From the NCBI RefSeq assembly GCF_010994035.1, contig NZ_WIXN01000017.1:1-64000 (forward strand): a DNA stretch of 64,000 bases. Direction: 5' to 3'. Of this stretch, positions 28,983 through 38,549 are shown piece after piece. The notes beneath the pieces were generated by a model, which searched no databases, had not been told where the DNA came from, and saw only the letters and a list, made by a program, of their open reading frames with translations. Made by a program: the position numbers and the translations under genes. Each line of letters starts with the position of its first letter. Position 1 is the stretch's first letter. Source of the stretch: Virgibacillus aidingensis. GTDB lineage: Bacteria > Bacillota > Bacilli > Bacillales > Amphibacillaceae.

Positions 28983-30143
28983 ATGCATTGCCCTTATTGC
29001 GGTTCCTCCATAAAAGAGAATGAAAGCTTCTGCGTTATATGCGGCGAGAAGCTTCCTGAGGACTTAGAGCATCGGATGAATCCGAACAACAGGAAATTTA
29101 ATAAACTTTGGCTTGTTCCGATAGGTGTTTTCACCTTTTTCCTGTTATCTTCCATCATCTTTTATATTTATTTGGAAAACCGTTCAACACAAGCTCAGGA
29201 ACTTTATAATCAAGCCGAGGAAAAAGTGCTGCTTGGAGAATTTGCAGCTGGTGAACAATTTTTGAAAGAAGCACTGGACCTTAAGAGCAATTTCTCCCAG
29301 GCTGATACTTCATTGCTTTTCACCAGAAGAGCAATAGAGATACAATCCTCTTTGGCGGAAGCTGATAGCCTGCTTCAGGAAAAGAATTATTCAGAAGCAT
29401 TATCCATCATTAATGGTGCTGAAAATAATATAGAGAATTTTTATGGACCGGCTGCCAGTGATCTAATCTCCGTAATTATCAGCCAAAGGAACGAGGTCAA
29501 AATGGAACAGTTGCAGGAAATGCTGCAAAATGATCCATCCATTGATGATTTAAAGTTATTATTATGGGAAGCAGATGCCATTGATGAAGAAAATGCCGAA
29601 GAGATAGCGAAATCTATCCGAAGCCAGATTGTCGATTATACATTTTCCAAGGCAAGTGAACAACTAAACGCAAAGCATTTTAATGATGCACTCCTCATTG
29701 TGGAAGATGGCTTAAAATACGCACCGGATTCGGAAAAGCTTCAAAGCCTGGAAACAACCATTAATAATGAGCAATCTTCCTTTGAAACTGCACAGCAGGA
29801 GCGTTTGGAACAGGCGATGAACACAGCCCAGGAAGAACGGGAAATGAATGAGTCCGATGCAGTGAATCTATTGGATATAGTTGTTGAAAATAATGAACAG
29901 GGAAATATCATGGTTAAAGGCGAAGTAAAAAGTGTTGCTACGGTTCCTATTAACTCTATTATTATTGACTACGTAATATTAAATAAAAATGAAGCAGAGA
30001 TAGATTCAAATGAAGTTTTCGTTTATCCGGACAGATTATATCCAGATGAAAACGGCAATTTTGAGTTTACACATTTTGATATAAATGAAAGCAGTCAAAA
30101 CCTGCAAGTTGAAGTAAACAAAATTACGTGGTATACAGATTAA
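28983..30143 (+). CDS. Zinc-ribbon, membrane and TPR-like protein
   Basis: A 386-aa protein: an N-terminal zinc ribbon (CPYCGSSIKENESFCVICG), one membrane segment (about 42-64), a long helical region with TPR-like repeats (about 70-285) and a C-terminal beta domain resembling FxLYD (VKGEVKSVATVPINSI). The zinc ribbon would be cytoplasmic and the rest outside. ATG 28983 is chosen so that the ribbon starts at the N-terminus; the ribosome site AGGTG is modest. Function unknown. It is followed by an HtrA-like protease gene after 166 nt, possibly functionally linked. Confidence 0.7.
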   Translation: MHCPYCGSSIKENESFCVICGEKLPEDLEHRMNPNNRKFNKLWLVPIGVFTFFLLSSIIFYIYLENRSTQAQELYNQAEEKVLLGEFAAGEQFLKEALDLKSNFSQADTSLLFTRRAIEIQSSLAEADSLLQEKNYSEALSIINGAENNIENFYGPAASDLISVIISQRNEVKMEQLQEMLQNDPSIDDLKLLLWEADAIDEENAEEIAKSIRSQIVDYTFSKASEQLNAKHFNDALLIVEDGLKYAPDSEKLQSLETTINNEQSSFETAQQERLEQAMNTAQEEREMNESDAVNLLDIVVENNEQGNIMVKGEVKSVATVPINSIIIDYVILNKNEAEIDSNEVFVYPDRLYPDENGNFEFTHFDINESSQNLQVEVNKITWYTD

Positions 30144-30309
30144 ATTTTAAATATGCTTGTTCATAAAGGATGACAAAAGGATCTTTCGGCTTAATGTTCC
30201 GGAAGCTGCAAATATTGTCGTCCATCATAAAGGGATGGGACTTGCTAAACGGTCGACATGTATTTTTAACTTTTTGGATTATCCTTATTAGGAAGAAGGG
30301 TGAACAAAT

Positions 30310-31443
30310 TTGCGTGCAAAGCGGTATCCGCCTCTGCTATTATCCGTGTTCCTTTTTATAGCTGGAATCGTCAGCATTGCCTGGATTTATAATCACTGGC
30401 ATGATGATGAATTGACAGTAAGAAATCCGGCTGTATCAAAGGCAGTGGTATCAGAGGAACCTGATTTAAAAACCATTATTCACGAGGCGGAAAAAAATGT
30501 GATTCAAATTGAAGGACAAACGGAATATAGTACGATTACAGGGTCAGGTTTCCTTTTTAATAATAAAGGAGATATTATCACGAACGCCCATGTTATTGAG
30601 AAAGCTGATTCGATATATGTACGGACTGCAGGTGCACAAATTTACCCGGCTGCCGTAATTGGAATTAGTAAAGATGTTGATATAGCTCTCCTTCGGGTTC
30701 CACAGCTGGCGAATCAGAGTTTAGATATGGCTGATGAAGCTTTTACAGAAATAGGGGATGAAGTCATTGCTTTAGGAAGCCCACACGGATTTCAAAATAC
30801 TGTAACATTAGGAATAATTTCAGGTATGGAAAGACAATTTTCTGTTGATGGGTATGACTATTCCAATGTATATCAAATATCCGCTCAAATTACTCAGGGA
30901 AACAGTGGAGGACCCTTGATCGATCGAAAGACCGGGAAAGTAATTGGCATCAATTCCGCCGGTACGGAGGATGGTTTAATTGGTTTTAGCATTCCAATAA
31001 ATGATGTCATCGAACAACTTGAACAATGGTCAAATGAAGCGCAAAATGATCAGCTGGATTTCCCCAGCACATCAGACATCATTCCCGATAACGATATAGA
31101 GCAGTTAACAGAGGATGCCAATTATTTAATCAGTTATTTTCTCGACAGCATTCAAGTTAGGGACTATGTAAGTGCGTATACTTTACTTGGAAGCAGCCTG
31201 CAGGGAGATATCTCCTATAGCGAATTCAGGGAAAATTACATTGATACTATATCACTGCATTACTCCGATTACTCCATCGGGACAGATGAGGAAAATGAAG
31301 TAACAGCAGATGTACAGGTGACTATAGAGAGCAACCTCCAAAACGAAGAAGATACAGAGGAAAACTTATATTTATACCGGTTTAATATCGGATATGAAAA
31401 CGACCAGCTTAAAATTTTAAATATAAGCATGAATGAGGAATGA
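30310..31443 (+). CDS. Membrane-anchored HtrA-like serine protease
   Basis: A 377-aa protein with one N-terminal membrane anchor (about 8-27) and a trypsin-like domain with His in TNAHVI, Asp in KDVDIALL and Ser in TQGNSGGPL. Unlike most DegP/HtrA proteins there is no recognisable PDZ domain; after an acidic linker (about 255-275) the last 100 residues look like an NTF2-like domain. TTG start with GAAGGGTG about 6 nt upstream. Active site outside the membrane. Confidence 0.8.
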   Translation: MRAKRYPPLLLSVFLFIAGIVSIAWIYNHWHDDELTVRNPAVSKAVVSEEPDLKTIIHEAEKNVIQIEGQTEYSTITGSGFLFNNKGDIITNAHVIEKADSIYVRTAGAQIYPAAVIGISKDVDIALLRVPQLANQSLDMADEAFTEIGDEVIALGSPHGFQNTVTLGIISGMERQFSVDGYDYSNVYQISAQITQGNSGGPLIDRKTGKVIGINSAGTEDGLIGFSIPINDVIEQLEQWSNEAQNDQLDFPSTSDIIPDNDIEQLTEDANYLISYFLDSIQVRDYVSAYTLLGSSLQGDISYSEFRENYIDTISLHYSDYSIGTDEENEVTADVQVTIESNLQNEEDTEENLYLYRFNIGYENDQLKILNISMNEE

Positions 31444-31586
31444 GTTCTCCTGAAAACAGGGGAACTTTTTTATGGAATAAAAAAGTGGGGTTTTGCTCCT
31501 TCCGTTTGCACATTAGCTGGGCAGAAGTCCATAAATTTCGTGATATATATCATAAATTATTACATAAGCACCTGGGGGTGAATTAT

Positions 31587-31719
31587 ATGGGCTACGGATA
31601 TGGAGGGGTGGCGGCAGTGGTTTTCCTATCCGGCTGCCGGGAGGTTCAACAGGAATTTTGCCTTAATTGTTGTGCTTTTTATTTTGTTAATTATCGCAGG
31701 TGCAGCTTTCTATTACTAG
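31587..31719 (+). pseudogene. YjcZ-like small protein, frame-disrupted
   Basis: After a GGGGGTG ribosome site, ATG 31587 opens MGYGYGG, the typical start of YjcZ-family sporulation proteins. The typical tail, FNRNFALIVVLFILLII and then AGAAFYY, appears in a different frame and ends at 31719. The glycine-rich centre seems to occupy the third frame. Two indels in the G-rich stretch 31602-31625, or sequencing error there, would explain it. A TGATATATATCA palindrome and a sigma-K-like CATAAATTA lie upstream. Confidence 0.6.
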
Positions 31720-31759
31720 TGCACCATGGAGGCTGCGCCCGCGGGACAGCCTCACTCCA

Positions 31760-32521
31760 TTAACCGCTTCTAAGGAAAAATTGATTTAATTCATCTGGCG
31801 GCAGTGGTTTACTGAAATAATAACCCTGAATTTCATCACATTTTTCCCTTTCCAAAAATGCAAATTGCTCCTTCGTTTCTACACCTTCCGCAATTACTTT
31901 CATATTAAGGGCATGGGACAAATGAATAATCGATTTAACAATCGTCTTGTTATGCTCCCGGCTGCCATCTATAAACATTTTGTCGATTTTTATCTTTGTA
32001 ATTGGATACAGGCTTAAATTCTTTAATGATGAATAACCTGTACCAAAATCGTCGATTGAAACACTGACACCGAGTTGATGAAAGCCATTAATTGTCTCTA
32101 ATATGTTTTCCTCATTTGACATGGACATGCTTTCCGTTATTTCCAGTTCCAGGTACTCAGGATCCAAATCCGTGTTCTTTAAGATACATTTCACCTTTTC
32201 GATAAGGTTTGTTTGATCCAGTTGTACAGCGGATAAATTTACACTGACAACCATTGGATCATATCCATCTTCCTGCCATCTTTTATTTTGCCTGCAGGCC
32301 TCGTAAATAACCCATTCGCCTATTTCATTTATTAATCCCGTTCGTTCTGCAAGCGGAATAAAGTCCATTGGCGGAATGCTTCCTTTATCTGGGTGTTTCC
32401 AACGCAATAAAGCTTCCAAGCCCACGATTCTCCCGGATTTAACACTCTTTTGCGGCTGGTAATGAATCTCAAATTGTCTTTTCTTTAATGCATTTCGTAA
32501 TTCATTTTCCATTGACTGCAT
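31760..32521 (-). CDS. Stand-alone EAL c-di-GMP phosphodiesterase
   Basis: A 253-aa protein consisting of only an EAL domain. All catalytic elements are present: EALLRW, VNLSAVQL, LEITES, IDDFGTGYSSL, IKIDKMF, AEGVET and QGYYFSKP. It should hydrolyse cyclic di-GMP to pGpG. There is no sensory, GGDEF or membrane segment. GAGGAG lies 8 nt before the ATG, so the short form appears genuine and not a truncated GGDEF-EAL gene. Confidence 0.85.
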   Translation of the reverse strand: MQSMENELRNALKKRQFEIHYQPQKSVKSGRIVGLEALLRWKHPDKGSIPPMDFIPLAERTGLINEIGEWVIYEACRQNKRWQEDGYDPMVVSVNLSAVQLDQTNLIEKVKCILKNTDLDPEYLELEITESMSMSNEENILETINGFHQLGVSVSIDDFGTGYSSLKNLSLYPITKIKIDKMFIDGSREHNKTIVKSIIHLSHALNMKVIAEGVETKEQFAFLEREKCDEIQGYYFSKPLPPDELNQFFLRSG

Positions 32522-32818
32522 GGATTATTCTCCTCTATAGACAGGTCAATTAACTTATAAATGTCTGGTATTTTGCCTGCAATCTCATGGAGCTTTTTCA
32601 CAACAATCGAAGGGATTTTCCCCAATAAATGGGATTCGCTTTGGTTTAATATTGACCATTACTATTTTTTATATAACATAATTTTGTTTATCTATTGTTC
32701 TGCTTTACTTCATTCTATTACTAATACTCAAGCCCCTTTTACCCTTCTTCCTGTTATATCGGATTATATTGGAAATTTTCAAGGGTATCGGACAGATAGT
32801 GAACCGTCAGTTTTATTT

Positions 32819-33232
32819 TCAGGAAATTAAATCTTTAAACTTCTCCAGCAAATCATTTCCCTGGTACCCTTTCTCTATCAGGGAGGTAAGCATTTCTTCA
32901 ATTTTATTGATCCGCCTGTCTACAATGGTGCCAACAAATAAAATGTTCATATTTTCCCCAATCTCATTAATACCCATGATAGAGGTAATAAATGTTGCTG
33001 GTTCATTGCTTTCCTTCGTTATTTTTACCTGGAGCATGATTTCCTCAGCTTCTTCCTTTAATTTCTCAAAAAAAGATAGATGAGATTTGTCTATAAATGC
33101 TTCTATCGTCCATTGATCCTGGTCATCTTCTCTGTTTATGATCAAACCGTCCAGCAATGGGATATTATGCTGCATAATTTCTTCTTCTTTTTGATCAAAT
33201 ACTTCCAGAGATTTTAATTTAAATGTTTTCAC
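32819..33232 (-). CDS. ywpF: YwpF-like protein
   Basis: A 137-aa protein starting MKTFKLKSLEVFDQ and containing DGLIINREDDQDQWTIEAF, as in the YwpF-like family of Bacilli. No enzymatic motif. GTG start with GGGGGG about 8 nt upstream. The 300 nt between it and the EAL gene hold only an AT-rich stretch and a chance 50-codon frame without a ribosome site. Confidence 0.7.
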   Translation of the reverse strand: MKTFKLKSLEVFDQKEEEIMQHNIPLLDGLIINREDDQDQWTIEAFIDKSHLSFFEKLKEEAEEIMLQVKITKESNEPATFITSIMGINEIGENMNILFVGTIVDRRINKIEEMLTSLIEKGYQGNDLLEKFKDLIS

Positions 33233-33417
33233 CTGTTGCGCCCCCCTTTTATCTTTTTAAAAAAACCTGCTAAGATTGATGGCTCACAATGCAGTTAACA
33301 GCTATGGACCTTCATTATTTTTCCTTTTCGGCTATAGACCCGTTCAATGGTTATTGACAGCGTTTCCTGAGGGCATTTTTCACATGTATTAAAATCATGG
33401 AAAATAACATATTGACA

Positions 33418-34440
33418 TTATCCGCCAATATAGGACATCTCAATTTTCTTCTTTCTTACATAGTTTTCTCCATTCCGTTCATCTGAATACCGGTCTTTTC
33501 TGCTGCCCCATAAACCTGCCAAATCATCATTTAATTGTTTTTCAGTCAAGCCGCTCCGTATTTTTTCCTTTATATCGTAGCCGCCTGAAGCGAACAGGCA
33601 TGTATAAAGCTTTCCATCTGCGGATAATCGAATGCGTGTGCAAGTACCGCAAAATGAATCTGTTACAGAGGAAATAACACCAATCTCCCCTCCCCCATCT
33701 TTATAACGGTATCTTGAGGCTACTTCGCCATAATAATTTTCCTCGGCAGGTTCAAGCGGCATCTCCTCATGAATCATATTAATAATATCTTTCTTGGAAA
33801 TGACATGCTGCAAATCCCAGCCATTATGATTTCCTACATCCATAAATTCTATATACCTTAAAATAATATCTTTATCTTTAAAATACCTTGCCATTGGCAG
33901 GATTTGGTTTTCATTCATTCCCTTTTTTACAACCATATTCACTTTGATTTTCAAGCCTGCTTTTCTGGCTGCCTCAATTCCTTTTAAGACGGGAAGCGTG
34001 ACAACTCCTCTCCCGTTTATTTTCTTAAATGCCTCGTCCTCTATTGCATCAAGACTGATGTTTACCCTTTGTAAACCGGCATCTTTTAACTTTTTAGCAC
34101 GTTTTGGCAAAAGTATGGCGTTTGTCGTTAATGCAATGTCTTTTATTCCGGGGATTTCAGTAAGTCTTGCGATTAACAGGTGCAAATCTCTCCTCATTAA
34201 CGGTTCCCCGCCGGTAAGGCGGATTTTTTCCACACCCAGCTGTGCAAATGAATTGGCCAGTCTTACAATTTCATCAAAGTTCAGTAATTCACTCTCCGGA
34301 AGAAAAGGATAATCCTCTCCAAATATTTCCTTTGGCATACAATAGGTGCAGCGCAGATTGCATTGGTCAATAACTGAAATACGTAAATCCTTTAGTGTTC
34401 TGCCGAAATGATCCTTAATTGGTGTAACTGTTCCTTCCAT
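33418..34440 (-). CDS. moaA: GTP 3',8-cyclase MoaA
   Basis: A radical-SAM enzyme (340 aa) that, with MoaC, converts GTP to cyclic pyranopterin in molybdenum cofactor synthesis. The N-terminal cluster motif is CNLRCTYC, the glycine-rich [10 protein letters not shown] follows, and the second cluster ligands are in [10 protein letters not shown]...CLF. It ends in YIGG; the two terminal glycines are functionally important in MoaA. ATG 34440 has GAGAGGAG about 7 nt upstream and lies 13 nt after moeA, so the longer frame is rejected. Confidence 0.93.
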   Translation of the reverse strand: MEGTVTPIKDHFGRTLKDLRISVIDQCNLRCTYCMPKEIFGEDYPFLPESELLNFDEIVRLANSFAQLGVEKIRLTGGEPLMRRDLHLLIARLTEIPGIKDIALTTNAILLPKRAKKLKDAGLQRVNISLDAIEDEAFKKINGRGVVTLPVLKGIEAARKAGLKIKVNMVVKKGMNENQILPMARYFKDKDIILRYIEFMDVGNHNGWDLQHVISKKDIINMIHEEMPLEPAEENYYGEVASRYRYKDGGGEIGVISSVTDSFCGTCTRIRLSADGKLYTCLFASGGYDIKEKIRSGLTEKQLNDDLAGLWGSRKDRYSDERNGENYVRKKKIEMSYIGG

Positions 34441-34453
34441 GCCATCACTCCTC

Positions 34454-35722
34454 TCATAGAAAATGCTGCTCTCCATCTGTATCATTCAGCAGCAGTACAT
34501 CTACAATATCGTTACGCTTAAAACCTCTCGTGCCTCCAGGCAGGACCATTAATGCAGTAGCATTTGCCAGCGAAGATATTACATTCGATTTATCTATGCC
34601 GGACAAATGGGCATGCACTGTGGGACCATCATAAGAGATATAACTGCGTACAAACCTGGTAAAAGGGTTAGGCTTGGGGAAATCCTCCGCCAATACTGCT
34701 TTAATCCGTTTTAAGTATATATTCCTGTTGTATAAAGCATGCTGGATTACCGGCCGTACAAATAGTTCAAAACCAACATAACATGCTGATGGGTTGCCGG
34801 ATAATCCATATAAAAGTTTCGATCCTTTCACCGCTGCCGTAGTCACACTTCCGGGGCGCATGGCAATTTTGTTAAACAGTACTTTTGCTCCAAGTTTTTT
34901 GTATATCTCTGGCATTAGATCGTAATCCCCAACCGATACACCGCCGGTAGTAATTAAAATATCCGCCTCTTCCAGTGTCAGTTTAATTTTTTCAAAACTT
35001 TCATCCAATTCATCAGGCAGCTTTCCAATATATTTTGCAGTTCCTCCTGCCCGCTCTATCTGCGAGGTGATCATATAAGCGTTGGAATTGCGGATTTTCC
35101 CCGGCTCAAGCGGCTCATTTACCTCAAGCAGCTCCGTCCCTGTAGCAATGACAGCAATGACTGGTTTTTTTGCAACCTTTACCATGTTATAACCAAATGT
35201 TGACAGAAGCGCTTTTACACCTGGGTTAATCCATGTACCTTTTTCCACTAGAACCTCCCCTTCAATTATTTCAGATCCTTTCTGTATAATATTTTGACCC
35301 GTTTGCATCTTCCGTTTTATGGACATATATGGTTTAGCATTCTTTTCATAAGATTGGCAGACTTCAAACATGGCAACGCAATCAGCGCCTTCCGGTATCT
35401 GTGCGCCTGTCATAATTCTTGTTGCCTGCCGTGGCTTTAACCTCTTTTTTGGTACATGTCCTGCGCCAATATGCTCTATAACTTCAAATTCGACCGGGTT
35501 ATCCTGTGTAACATTCATGGTATCTTCAGATCGTAGCGCAAAACCATCATAAGGCGATTTATCAAAGGCAGGAACCGGATGTCTTGCCATTACCGGCTCA
35601 GCCAGCCTTCTATGATCACACGCTTGAATGGGAATGGTTTCACTGGAACCCTCCACCCGGTATCTCATCACCTTTTCTATTGCTTCTTCTACCGGGATCG
35701 GTTTACGTCTTTCTGCTTCCAC
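34454..35722 (-). CDS. moeA: Molybdopterin molybdenumtransferase MoeA
   Basis: A 422-aa MoeA-type enzyme that inserts molybdate into adenylylated molybdopterin. It shows the N-terminal domain ([12 protein letters not shown]), [14 protein letters not shown]-like RIMTGAQ, the MoCF-type core [11 protein letters not shown], and [17 protein letters not shown] 35722 is preferred, with AAAGGAG 8 nt upstream; a GTG at 35731 lies inside that site. First gene of moeA-moaA. No molybdoenzyme gene is in the window. Confidence 0.92.
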   Translation of the reverse strand: MEAERRKPIPVEEAIEKVMRYRVEGSSETIPIQACDHRRLAEPVMARHPVPAFDKSPYDGFALRSEDTMNVTQDNPVEFEVIEHIGAGHVPKKRLKPRQATRIMTGAQIPEGADCVAMFEVCQSYEKNAKPYMSIKRKMQTGQNIIQKGSEIIEGEVLVEKGTWINPGVKALLSTFGYNMVKVAKKPVIAVIATGTELLEVNEPLEPGKIRNSNAYMITSQIERAGGTAKYIGKLPDELDESFEKIKLTLEEADILITTGGVSVGDYDLMPEIYKKLGAKVLFNKIAMRPGSVTTAAVKGSKLLYGLSGNPSACYVGFELFVRPVIQHALYNRNIYLKRIKAVLAEDFPKPNPFTRFVRSYISYDGPTVHAHLSGIDKSNVISSLANATALMVLPGGTRGFKRNDIVDVLLLNDTDGEQHFL

Positions 35723-35934
35723 CTGTTCCACTCCTTTATTATGTTGTTTGCATAAAATGTATCGTCATGCAAAGAAATGATGGTGTTCAGGCAAAACATT
35801 ATGATATAGCCTTCCTATACTTCCCTAGTTTAACAAAAATTACTGACAATTGATATTATTTTCTAATGTTTCACATACCGATTTGGAGGGTATGGATTAT
35901 CAAAACATCAATCCTACAGCATGAGGTGATTTTC

Positions 35935-36255
35935 ATGGAAGAGATTTCTTCCTATAAAATTAAACTTAACAGGAAATTAGAAACCAAGGATATAATAAAA
36001 ATCCATGAACTCGCTCTGAAATCCAACTTTTCTATTTATGTATATCGTGAAAGTTCTATTGCAGATGCAGAAAACCTGCCAAAACTTTTATCATTCTTCT
36101 TTTTTGCATCCAAAAATCATTCGCTTGTAATGATTATTGACGGACAACATGCGGAAAAAGGGTACCATCAAATAAAATCTCTCTTACGCAACACCATTAA
36201 AGGCGAATGGAGAGTCACCCATAAAATACAAAGTGATATTTCCGTCGCCATTTAA
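35935..36255 (+). CDS. HPr-like protein lacking the active-site His
   Basis: A 106-aa protein whose pattern of helices and strands (IHELALKSNFSIYVYRES, DAENLPKLLSFFFFASKNH, VMIIDGQHAEKGYHQIKSLL) follows the HPr fold of the phosphotransferase system. The catalytic His and the GIHARPA loop are missing; Ser46-like phosphorylation cannot be confirmed. GAGGTGA lies 5 nt before ATG 35935; the longer frame to 35866 is rejected. Fold assignment is by eye. Confidence 0.45.
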   Translation: MEEISSYKIKLNRKLETKDIIKIHELALKSNFSIYVYRESSIADAENLPKLLSFFFFASKNHSLVMIIDGQHAEKGYHQIKSLLRNTIKGEWRVTHKIQSDISVAI

Positions 36256-36367
36256 GATGTATAACTAAATAAAAAAGTGGTGCAAGCAAATCAGGACTAG
36301 AGTTTATCCAAAATACAACCTATCATCAGATTTCCCTTTGAAATATTTCAGCATGTTTTCCTTTGCC

Positions 36368-36392
36368 GCAGGGGGCTGAACCTTCCCCCTGC
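36368..36392. other. GC-rich hairpin in a gene-poor interval
   Basis: GCAGGGGG pairs perfectly with CCCCCTGC around a 9-nt loop, without a T-run. It is about 110 nt after the HPr-like gene. The remainder of 36255-36750 shows nothing recognisable. Confidence 0.5.
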
Positions 36393-36749
36393 AGAAACCC
36401 CATATAAACAAAGTTATATCTGAGCCCCTTTTTAGCTTGTTAACCAATATAATTTGCCGAATATAGTTTAATAACCGCGAGTGTCTTACGACTTTAAGAT
36501 CGAACGCTGCATTTTATCGGCCATTATCCATCAGTCGATACCTTCCATAATTCACTTCTTTGTCTGGCAAACCCGTACTTCGCTGAAAGGACAATAACCT
36601 CTTTATACTTGCCAAAATTAATAAAACTTTCTTATTTTAATATAAATTGCTATAAATTCATGTATAATTAATACAAAGATAGGAGTGATTTACCCTCATT
36701 CCGCTGAAAGGAGGAACTTCCCCTGATCTATTCAGGCCAGTAATTTAAA

Positions 36750-37499
36750 ATGAAAAAACAACTACGTTTTACGGTGATTTTTATTATTATTTTTATCGTA
36801 TCCTGTTCCAATGTGGAATCTGACATTGAAAATGTGATTCCTAATCCGGAAAACCAAAAGAGTGAACCGGAACTGATTGAAGAGATAACTGACGTGGAAG
36901 AGCCGGAGGAATATATTGAATTCTTTTTGGATGATGAACAGGTAACAATTAATTTGAAAGGGATGCCTATATTAAATAATTATCTAAAAGGTACTGCCAG
37001 CCGGAAACAATCCTTGGAAGAAATGGAACTTTCCCGAATCTATTCAGAGAATGAAAATATTTATCTGCTTGAATTTTCCTGTAATAACAGCTTATGTTCT
37101 TATATTTTACTTAATCAAAGCAGAGATAACCCATCCTTTCTTATTGCTGATTTGGCAAAACTATTGGAAATAAAGCCGTCACCGGATGATTCAAAGTTAC
37201 TTTTCCTGTTCGAAAGGGATTCCGGCCCGTCCCAGGGGCTAAAGGACATCGCAGTCATCGATATCAAAGATTGGCAACAATTGCCATTAAGGAATGAAAC
37301 AACTGATGATCAGATACTCGGCTACAAATGGCCGCTCGCCGAAGTTAAATGGCTTGATAATAACTCTATTAACGTTACTAAACCCGACTCAATTGAGCCG
37401 GAAGATCCGTCTGACAGACACGCCACTGAGGACACACCGGTAACTGACATCATTTTAAATATTGTGAATGAAGATGAATACACCGATATTCCGCAGTAA
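36750..37499 (+). CDS. Lipoprotein of unknown function
   Basis: A 249-aa exported lipoprotein with lipobox FIVSC (Cys about 19), an acidic linker (to about 60) and a globular part of predicted strands. No family recognised. The start is fixed by an in-frame TAA just upstream; the ribosome site next to it is weak, while a strong GGAGGAA lies 32 nt further up. It ends 68 nt before a repeat element. Confidence 0.6.
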   Translation: MKKQLRFTVIFIIIFIVSCSNVESDIENVIPNPENQKSEPELIEEITDVEEPEEYIEFFLDDEQVTINLKGMPILNNYLKGTASRKQSLEEMELSRIYSENENIYLLEFSCNNSLCSYILLNQSRDNPSFLIADLAKLLEIKPSPDDSKLLFLFERDSGPSQGLKDIAVIDIKDWQQLPLRNETTDDQILGYKWPLAEVKWLDNNSINVTKPDSIEPEDPSDRHATEDTPVTDIILNIVNEDEYTDIPQ

Positions 37500-37567
37500 C
37501 TTTTTTAATGCAAATAAAGCGCCTAAGACGGATAAGCATAGAAAAGACGAACAATCCATCATATTAG

Positions 37568-37844
37568 CTCCGGAAATATACGTAGACTCCTGGGACTATG
37601 GTACAGCGATTCCTCGTCCCACCGGAAAGATTTGCGGGAGCAAAGGCATCGGTAAGACCCTTAAAGACGAGTTAGCAATCTTTACTTGCAAGGAGTCCTG
37701 CACCACTTAGATAATTGCAACACGAAGCGCGCGAGGAGGCTTACCAGCCGCCCGCGGCAAAGCAGACACCGGGAAAACGACCAAAGGGAGTTTGATCGGA
37801 TGTCGCACTTGTGAAAGTGGTAAAAGCGTAGTATATTTCCGGAG
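37568..37844. repeat. Intergenic element with 14-bp terminal inverted repeats
   Basis: CTCCGGAAATATAC (37568-37581) is the exact reverse complement of GTATATTTCCGGAG (37831-37844). Inside are GACTCCT...GCGGGAG and GCGAGGAGGCTTACC segments, as in a long GC-richer intergenic repeat seen in many Bacillaceae (from memory). No reading frame of note. The element is split at 37592-37633 by one 42-bp palindromic unit. Confidence 0.7.
37592..37633. repeat. Single 42-bp palindromic unit inserted in another element
   Basis: Exactly 42 bp, starting GGGACTATGGTACAG, containing GTCCCACC and ending AAAGATTT, i.e. one complete unit of the family in arrays 1 and 2. The flanks ACTCCT and GCGGGAG join into the normal sequence of the host element when the 42 bp are removed. 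The inner stem is decayed, the outer GGGAC/GTCCC intact. Confidence 0.75.
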
Positions 37845-37935
37845 CGGGTTTTTAGCTTAGTGTATAAGGATGTTCGGGTCTGTTTACTAAAATTGTTTTG
37901 TACCGGCCACTTTTATTTTGGTTCAAACTCAGGGA

Positions 37936-38385
37936 TTATTTAAATTCTAATGCCTCTACATGGTTAATAATTTTTATTTCTCCATCTACTTCAAATTTTG
38001 CCTTAATATATAGATTGCATTCATTTTTATTTGGGGAAGATAAAACGGCTGCTTTCTGGGGATGATATATATTTCCTTCTTCCATTTCTTTTTTCACGTA
38101 GCTTCCTGTGAAATCATGACCATGGTCAAAAAAGGAAACTGAAACCAGCGGGGATTGATGTTGGATTTCTACCCTCTCTTCACCATTATATTGAATAGAA
38201 TATAGCACCTCTATCCCCTTCTCATCATCGTTTATCTGCACATGCAATATAAAGTCATCCGACTCTTTGGAAATCATCTTGTTTTCAGTTAACGTATTAG
38301 CATTTGACTTTTCAAATTGCCCGTATGTAAGCCCTAGTGAAATAATAATAATTAAAAATAAAAGCAATGCCACGCTCTTTCTCAT
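37936..38385 (-). CDS. Small exported protein, unknown
   Basis: A protein of about 149 aa with an N-terminal hydrophobic segment (MRKSVALLLFLIIIISLG) serving as signal or anchor, then a predicted beta-rich domain. No Cys lipobox. No family recognised. The start is uncertain among two adjacent ATGs and a GTG at 38394; AAGGG suits ATG 38385. It is divergent from the spoVA-type operon. Confidence 0.6.
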   Translation of the reverse strand: MRKSVALLLFLIIIISLGLTYGQFEKSNANTLTENKMISKESDDFILHVQINDDEKGIEVLYSIQYNGEERVEIQHQSPLVSVSFFDHGHDFTGSYVKKEMEEGNIYHPQKAAVLSSPNKNECNLYIKAKFEVDGEIKIINHVEALEFK

Positions 38386-38486
38386 CATATTCACCCTTGT
38401 TTTTATCCTATATTTATAAAACGAAACTAGAGGTTATTTTGTTTCACTTTTCCCGCATTTTTTTACAGGAAGGAAAAAAGTAGAAA

Positions 38487-38516
38487 GTATAAATACGTTT
38501 GTAAATATGAATGATA
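38487..38516 (+). promoter_or_regulatory. Probable sigma-G promoter of the spoVA-type operon
   Basis: GTATA (38487-38491) and AATGATA (38510-38516) are separated by 18 nt, against a sigma-G consensus GHATR-N18-CATNHTA (one mismatch). The expected start is about 27 nt before the first gene. Forespore expression matches what is known for spoVA operons. Confidence 0.6.
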
Positions 38517-38549
38517 AAGAATGAAGTTAATCAAAAGGAGGATACTCTT

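Noticed and set aside
32521-32680. About 50-codon minus-strand frame before the EAL gene (SESHLLGKIPSIVVKK)
   Set aside because: Protein-like but without start codon or ribosome site near; could be a remnant, not supportable.
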